A stretch of 8,122 nt of DNA from Gammaproteobacteria bacterium (lineage in GTDB: Bacteria > Aquificota > Aquificia > Aquificales > QOAS01). Shown here piece after piece: positions 5,428 through 8,122 of this stretch. The notes under the pieces were generated by a model. It made no database searches, was not told where the DNA came from, and saw only the letters and a program-made list of their open reading frames with translations. The stretch is taken from contig QOAS01000084.1 of the NCBI GenBank assembly GCA_003972855.1, positions 1 to 8,122 on the forward strand. Reading direction: 5' to 3'. A program made the translations under genes and the position numbers. Numbering within the stretch: position 1 is the stretch's first letter; each line of letters starts with the position of its first letter.

Positions 5428-6822
5428 TTATACCCTTTCTTCCCCTTTGGATTTTTCGGGGTATTTAATCCTTTCGTGGTAGTAGGAGAGTATGAGTTCC
5501 GTTAAAAGTTTTTCCACGGTTTTCAGTTCCTCCTCCGTGAGGTTTGAAGAAAGGAGTTGCCCTTCCTCTTTTAGCATATCTATAGCCTTTCGGACGGTTT
5601 GCTTTATCTCTTGAGCGGTAGGATTTTTTAAAGTCCTTACCATAGCCTCTACCGTGTCGGTTATCATCACTATTGCGGTTTCTTTGCTTTGGGGAATGGG
5701 ACCGCTGTAGCGGAATTTTCTTTCGTCCGCATTGGGATTTTCTTTGAGGGCTTGATAGTAAAAGTATTTAATCAACTTGGTTCCTTGATGTTCGGGAATG
5801 AAACGGATAACTTCCTCGGGAAGGTTGTATTTTTGGGCTAAAGAAAGCCCTTCTTCAACATGGTTTTTTATTATTGACGCACTCACTTCGGGTTTTAAAC
5901 GCTTATGGGGATTTTCACCGTTTACGTTTTCAATAAAGTAGTGGGGATTTACCAACTTTCCGATGTCGTGAAACATAGCCCCTACCCTCGTCAAAAGTGC
6001 GTCCGCCCCCAATTTTTTGGCAACGCTTTCCGCTAAAAGGGAAACCATAACCGAATGGTGATAGGTTCCGGGGGCTTCCAACATCATCTTTTCTATAAGG
6101 GGATTGGAAATATTTGCCAACTTTTCTAATTTTTCGTCGCTATACATAAACGGCAGGAGGTCTAAAAGTTTTTGCAAACCGAAAAGGACAAATATTTCCG
6201 AAACCACCGATAGGGGATACAGGTATAAAACCTTCCATATACAGGAGGAGCTTTCTTGAAGCCAATAACCCATCAGTAGGAGGATAAAAACCAAATTACC
6301 AAAAGCTACCGCGGTTATCCCCCATACCGTATCCCTTTTGCGGGAATAAATATCCGCGGAGACCAAATTCCCGAGTGAAAATCCAACGGTGGCGAAAACA
6401 TTCTTTGAAGCCAAGAGAATTCCCACCGAAGAGAGAACTATAAGCTGTCCCACCGGTTGGGTTCTTAGGAAAGTTTTTGAAAGAACCCCTACTATGGAAC
6501 CTACGAAAAATAGGAGATAGCCTTCGTCAAAAGGTTTGAGGTGAAGAAAATCGCTTTTCTCCCCTATTAAGGATAAAAGAATTAGGACTAAAACTACCAA
6601 ATGGAGGGTGAAAAAGACTTTGTTACTAAAAAAGTATTTTTGTTTTTCAAACTTGTGGAGTAAAAGACTTAGTGCGGTTAGGAAAACCGGAAAAGTTATT
6701 AGAAATCCGCTATCCAATGAGGAGTGGTTTAGGAAAATACTCCAAAAGAGGGAAGTTAAAAGGATATGAGTCCAAAGAATGGTTTTATCGGGGACTTTCA
6801 GTTTCCTCCATTTGTGTCGCAT
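5428..6822 (-). CDS. Membrane HD-domain phosphohydrolase, PgpH-like (short form)
   Basis: A 464-residue integral membrane protein with a C-terminal HD-superfamily metal-dependent phosphohydrolase domain. Several hydrophobic segments occupy about 15-220 (for example 40-55, 70-86, 101-115, 124-138, 171-187, 199-216). The HD domain (about 236-400) has LANISNPLIEKMMLEAPGTY leading to H255/H256, F284-HDIGK, N320-H321, P343-EHQG and ITDTVEAM (387-394). These are the metal ligands of the PgpH/7TM-HD class, whose Listeria member hydrolyses cyclic di-AMP. Classical PgpH proteins are about 700 residues with a large extracellular 7TMR-HDED domain; this one has only membrane segments and the catalytic domain. 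The substrate is inferred. ATG 6822 has AAGGA just upstream (4-nt spacing) and lies 38 bp inside the phoH end. A TTG at 6837 is the alternative. Translational coupling with phoH is likely. Confidence 0.88.
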   Translation of the reverse strand: MRHKWRKLKVPDKTILWTHILLTSLFWSIFLNHSSLDSGFLITFPVFLTALSLLLHKFEKQKYFFSNKVFFTLHLVVLVLILLSLIGEKSDFLHLKPFDEGYLLFFVGSIVGVLSKTFLRTQPVGQLIVLSSVGILLASKNVFATVGFSLGNLVSADIYSRKRDTVWGITAVAFGNLVFILLLMGYWLQESSSCIWKVLYLYPLSVVSEIFVLFGLQKLLDLLPFMYSDEKLEKLANISNPLIEKMMLEAPGTYHHSVMVSLLAESVAKKLGADALLTRVGAMFHDIGKLVNPHYFIENVNGENPHKRLKPEVSASIIKNHVEEGLSLAQKYNLPEEVIRFIPEHQGTKLIKYFYYQALKENPNADERKFRYSGPIPQSKETAIVMITDTVEAMVRTLKNPTAQEIKQTVRKAIDMLKEEGQLLSSNLTEEELKTVEKLLTELILSYYHERIKYPEKSKGEERV

Positions 6823-7801
6823 TTTTTCCTTCTTCAAATTCCTCGTAAGCCTGTATTATTTTCTGCACTATCGGGTGTCTTACAACATCCTCCTTTTTAA
6901 ACTCAACGAAACCTATACCTTCTATCCCTTTCAAAATCTTAAGCGCCTCAACAAGTCCCGATTGGGTTTTTCTCGGCAGGTCTATTTGGGTAACGTCACC
7001 GGTAATTACCGCTTTGGAACCGAAACCTATACGGGTTAGAAACATTTTCATCTGTTCGCGGGTGGTGTTTTGGGCTTCGTCAAGGATTATAAAGGCGTCG
7101 TTTAGCGTTCTTCCCCTCATAAAGGCGAGGGGTGCTATCTCTATAACGCCCTTTTCAAGCAGATAACTGGCTTTGTCAAAGTCCACCATATCGTAAAGGG
7201 CGTCATACAGGGGTGTTAGGTAGGGGTGAACTTTTTCCGCAATGCCTCCCGGAAGGAATCCCAGTTTTTCCCCCGCCTCAACCGCGGGACGGGTGAGGAT
7301 TATTTTGGAAATTCGGTTTTCTTTGAGATATTTAAGAGCCATTGCCATAGCTAAATAGGTTTTTCCCGTTCCAGCGGGTCCGATACCGAAAACTATATCG
7401 TTTTCCTTTATAGCCTTAATGTAAGCTTTTTGCGAAGGGGTCTTGGGGACTATGGCCTTTTTCCTGTGGGTTATAAGTATTACCTCTTCACCATCTTGGG
7501 TTTTGTCGCTATCACCCGAAGGGGTTAATGCTTGGTCCAACTCCGAAAGGTATTTTTTAGCCTCCTCCCTTACTTGGGAGGCGTTTAGGTGTCTTTGGGG
7601 AACCTCCTTTAGCATTTTCCTCAAAAAGGAAGTGAATTTTTTCACCTTTTGTGGGTCACCTTTTACTATAACCTCCGTTCCGCGGGCTATAACCCTTATA
7701 CCGAAAAGGTCCGCAAAAAACTTTAAGTTTTCGTCAGCCCTTCCTACGATGGCAAAAAACTTCTCATCAAAACTTCCCAAGTCTATTCTCTCCTCTAACA
7801 T
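6785..7801 (-). CDS. phoH: PhoH family ATPase (PhoH/YbeZ-type)
   Basis: A cytoplasmic P-loop ATPase tied to RNA metabolism; in other bacteria its partners include the ribosomal-RNA endonuclease YbeY. The 338-residue length fits PhoH/YbeZ. An N-terminal KH-like region (about 10-65, with RADENLKFFADLFG) precedes a linker, then TPSQKAYIKAI (121-131). Walker A is GPAGTGKT (141-148). Next come ILTRPAVEAGEKLGFLPG (168-185) and Walker B AFIILDEAQN (236-245), then VITGDVTQIDLP (265-276). No key residue is missing. ATG 7801 is preceded by GAGGAGGGAG, a clear SD at short spacing, and begins where homology begins. An upstream ATG (7894) would add 31 residues unlike the family and is rejected. It is the first gene of phoH-HD-secF. 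The usual ybeY neighbour is absent here. Confidence 0.95.
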   Translation of the reverse strand: MLEERIDLGSFDEKFFAIVGRADENLKFFADLFGIRVIARGTEVIVKGDPQKVKKFTSFLRKMLKEVPQRHLNASQVREEAKKYLSELDQALTPSGDSDKTQDGEEVILITHRKKAIVPKTPSQKAYIKAIKENDIVFGIGPAGTGKTYLAMAMALKYLKENRISKIILTRPAVEAGEKLGFLPGGIAEKVHPYLTPLYDALYDMVDFDKASYLLEKGVIEIAPLAFMRGRTLNDAFIILDEAQNTTREQMKMFLTRIGFGSKAVITGDVTQIDLPRKTQSGLVEALKILKGIEGIGFVEFKKEDVVRHPIVQKIIQAYEEFEEGKNATQMEETESPR

Positions 7802-7886
7802 CTCCCTCCTCAAAAAGGTTAAATTACTAAAACAAATAATAGTGTTTTGAGAAAATACGGAAACTCCAAGGGAGGATAGCAAAAAA

Positions 7887-7918
7887 TTTTGCAAAGAAAG
7901 GTGCTTTTTTTTGCAAAA
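7887..7918. promoter_or_regulatory. Paired TTTGCAAA palindromes upstream of phoH
   Basis: TTTTGCAAAG (7887-7896) and the perfect palindrome TTTTGCAAAA (7909-7918) are 22 bp apart start to start, about two helical turns. A further inverted repeat GCAAAA-AA-TTTTGC (7879-7892) overlaps the first. They sit in the 144-bp gap between the phoH start and the mobile-element end and could be an operator. I saw no convincing -35/-10 pair for phoH in this gap. Confidence 0.3.
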
Positions 7919-7945
7919 CCTTTACGGATATTCTTATTGATTTCT

Positions 7946-8060
7946 GTCAACCACCTCGCATCGGAGATGCGAGGCTTGACTTCGGGCAGTAGCTACCCCA
8001 AAAGGGAGTAGCTACCACCACGGGTGGGTTGTTTACCCGTCCCCTCACAAGGGACTTGTC
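7946..8060 (-). ncRNA. Probable 3' part of TnpB omega RNA (reRNA) scaffold
   Basis: Four stem-loops follow one another. From 5' to 3' on the minus strand they are: alternative hairpins 8047-8059 (ACAAG/CTTGT) or 8039-8055 (GTCCC/GGGAC); 8020-8040 (ACGGGT/ACCCGT); 7989-8015 (GTAGCTAC plus CCC/GGG, one bulge, tetraloop); and 7954-7974 (9 bp). The scaffold would end at 7946, and the guide would be the flanking bases 7945 downwards, AGAAATCAATAAGAATATCC on the minus strand. The 5' end is unknown. If it is not an omega RNA, it is still a structured RNA or DNA end. Confidence 0.5.
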
Positions 8061-8121
8061 TTTGTTCTTTTCGTATAATCCTCAAATATCTAAACACCCA
8101 CCTATTGGTTCGCTTAAGCTT
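7993..8121 (-). CDS. Possible C-terminal tail of TnpB (partial)
   Basis: Only this minus-strand frame is open from the window edge; it reads 42 codons to a TAG at 7993-7995. The product is basic and low in structure, ending GGSYSLLG. No zinc-finger cysteines or DADxNAA motif are visible, as those would lie upstream outside the window. TnpB reading frames commonly end inside the omega-RNA region, so position fits, but chance is a real alternative in 129 bases. Confidence 0.22.
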   Translation of the reverse strand, partial: KLKRTNRWVFRYLRIIRKEQRQVPCEGTGKQPTRGGSYSLLG

Positions 8122-8122
8122 C

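Larger units (their letters stand above)
7946..8122 (-). mobile_element. Right end of an IS200/IS605-type (TnpB) element, continuing past the window
   Basis: On the minus strand the sequence runs through several hairpins and ends in AAGCCTCGCATC-TCC-GATGCGAGG-TGGTTGAC. A GAAGCC-hairpin-GGTGGTTGAC/CAC terminus is the familiar right-end form of IS605-family elements carrying tnpB. The 9-bp terminal hairpin is at 7954-7974, flanked by GTCAA/TTGAC arms (7946-7950, 7976-7980). The inferred element boundary is at 7946. Being single-strand transposed, such elements have no terminal inverted repeats and make no target duplication, which fits. The left end, TAM and transposase would be beyond 8122. 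The call rests on recalled family resemblance, not alignment. Confidence 0.62.

Noticed and set aside
7802..7894. Longer N-terminus for phoH from ATG 7894
   Set aside because: The extra 31 residues do not resemble PhoH, have no good SD, and the 7801 start has one exactly where family similarity begins.
7894..7912. Rho-independent terminator with T8 run (plus strand)
   Set aside because: There is no stable GC-rich stem directly before the T run, and no plus-strand gene ends nearby.
7946..8060. CRISPR array or leader
   Set aside because: The hairpins differ from one another and no unit is repeated with spacers.

Overview
The window looks like a bacterial chromosome segment from a thermophilic, flagellated member of the Aquificales (Aquificaceae-like). 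This is inference. It rests on Lys/Glu-rich proteins with frequent ATA and AGG/AGA codons, very tight gene packing with overlapping ends, an Hsp20, and flagellar genes scattered in small groups. I could not run a search to fix the species. There is one probable mobile-element end at the right edge, and no rRNA genes or CRISPR array.

Layout. (1) Positions 1-1083, minus: 3'-truncated mtaB, a tRNA methylthiotransferase. (2) 1084-1218: divergent intergenic region with an inverted repeat just before the Shine-Dalgarno (SD) of an Hsp20 gene (1219-1665, plus). (3) 1655-2168, minus: tRNA-Val(GAC) followed 15 nt later by a RimI-type acetyltransferase, behind a strong sigma70-type promoter. The rimI 3' end overlaps the hsp20 3' end. 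(4) 2261-4553, plus: fliI, flgD and a Roadblock/LC7 gene, tightly spaced, with a promoter-like sequence inside the fliI 3' end. (5) 4540-7801, minus: phoH, a membrane HD phosphohydrolase related to PgpH, and secF. PhoH and HD overlap by 38 bp, and secF converges on and overlaps the Roadblock gene. (6) 7802-7945: AT-rich phoH upstream region with two TTTGCAAA palindromes. (7) 7946-8122: stacked hairpins that read, on the minus strand, like the right end of an IS200/IS605-type TnpB element with the 3' part of its omega (guide) RNA. The tnpB body would lie beyond the window.

How the genes work together. FliI powers flagellar type III export. FlgD is an exported scaffold for hook assembly. The Roadblock protein is a candidate partner of a small GTPase in motility or polarity. 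PhoH (RNA-linked ATPase), the HD protein (possible cyclic-dinucleotide hydrolase) and SecF (translocon) form a housekeeping unit. PhoH-HD adjacency is known in many bacteria, whereas SecF in third place is less usual. MtaB, tRNA-Val and RimI are all linked to translation.

The points most worth following up are the TnpB/omega-RNA end beside phoH, the absence of U33 from the tRNA-Val anticodon loop, the tRNA-rimI junction without a Shine-Dalgarno, the short PgpH-like protein with no extracellular domain, the Roadblock gene in a flagellar operon, and an apparent excess of the palindrome CCGCGG (14 copies by eye).
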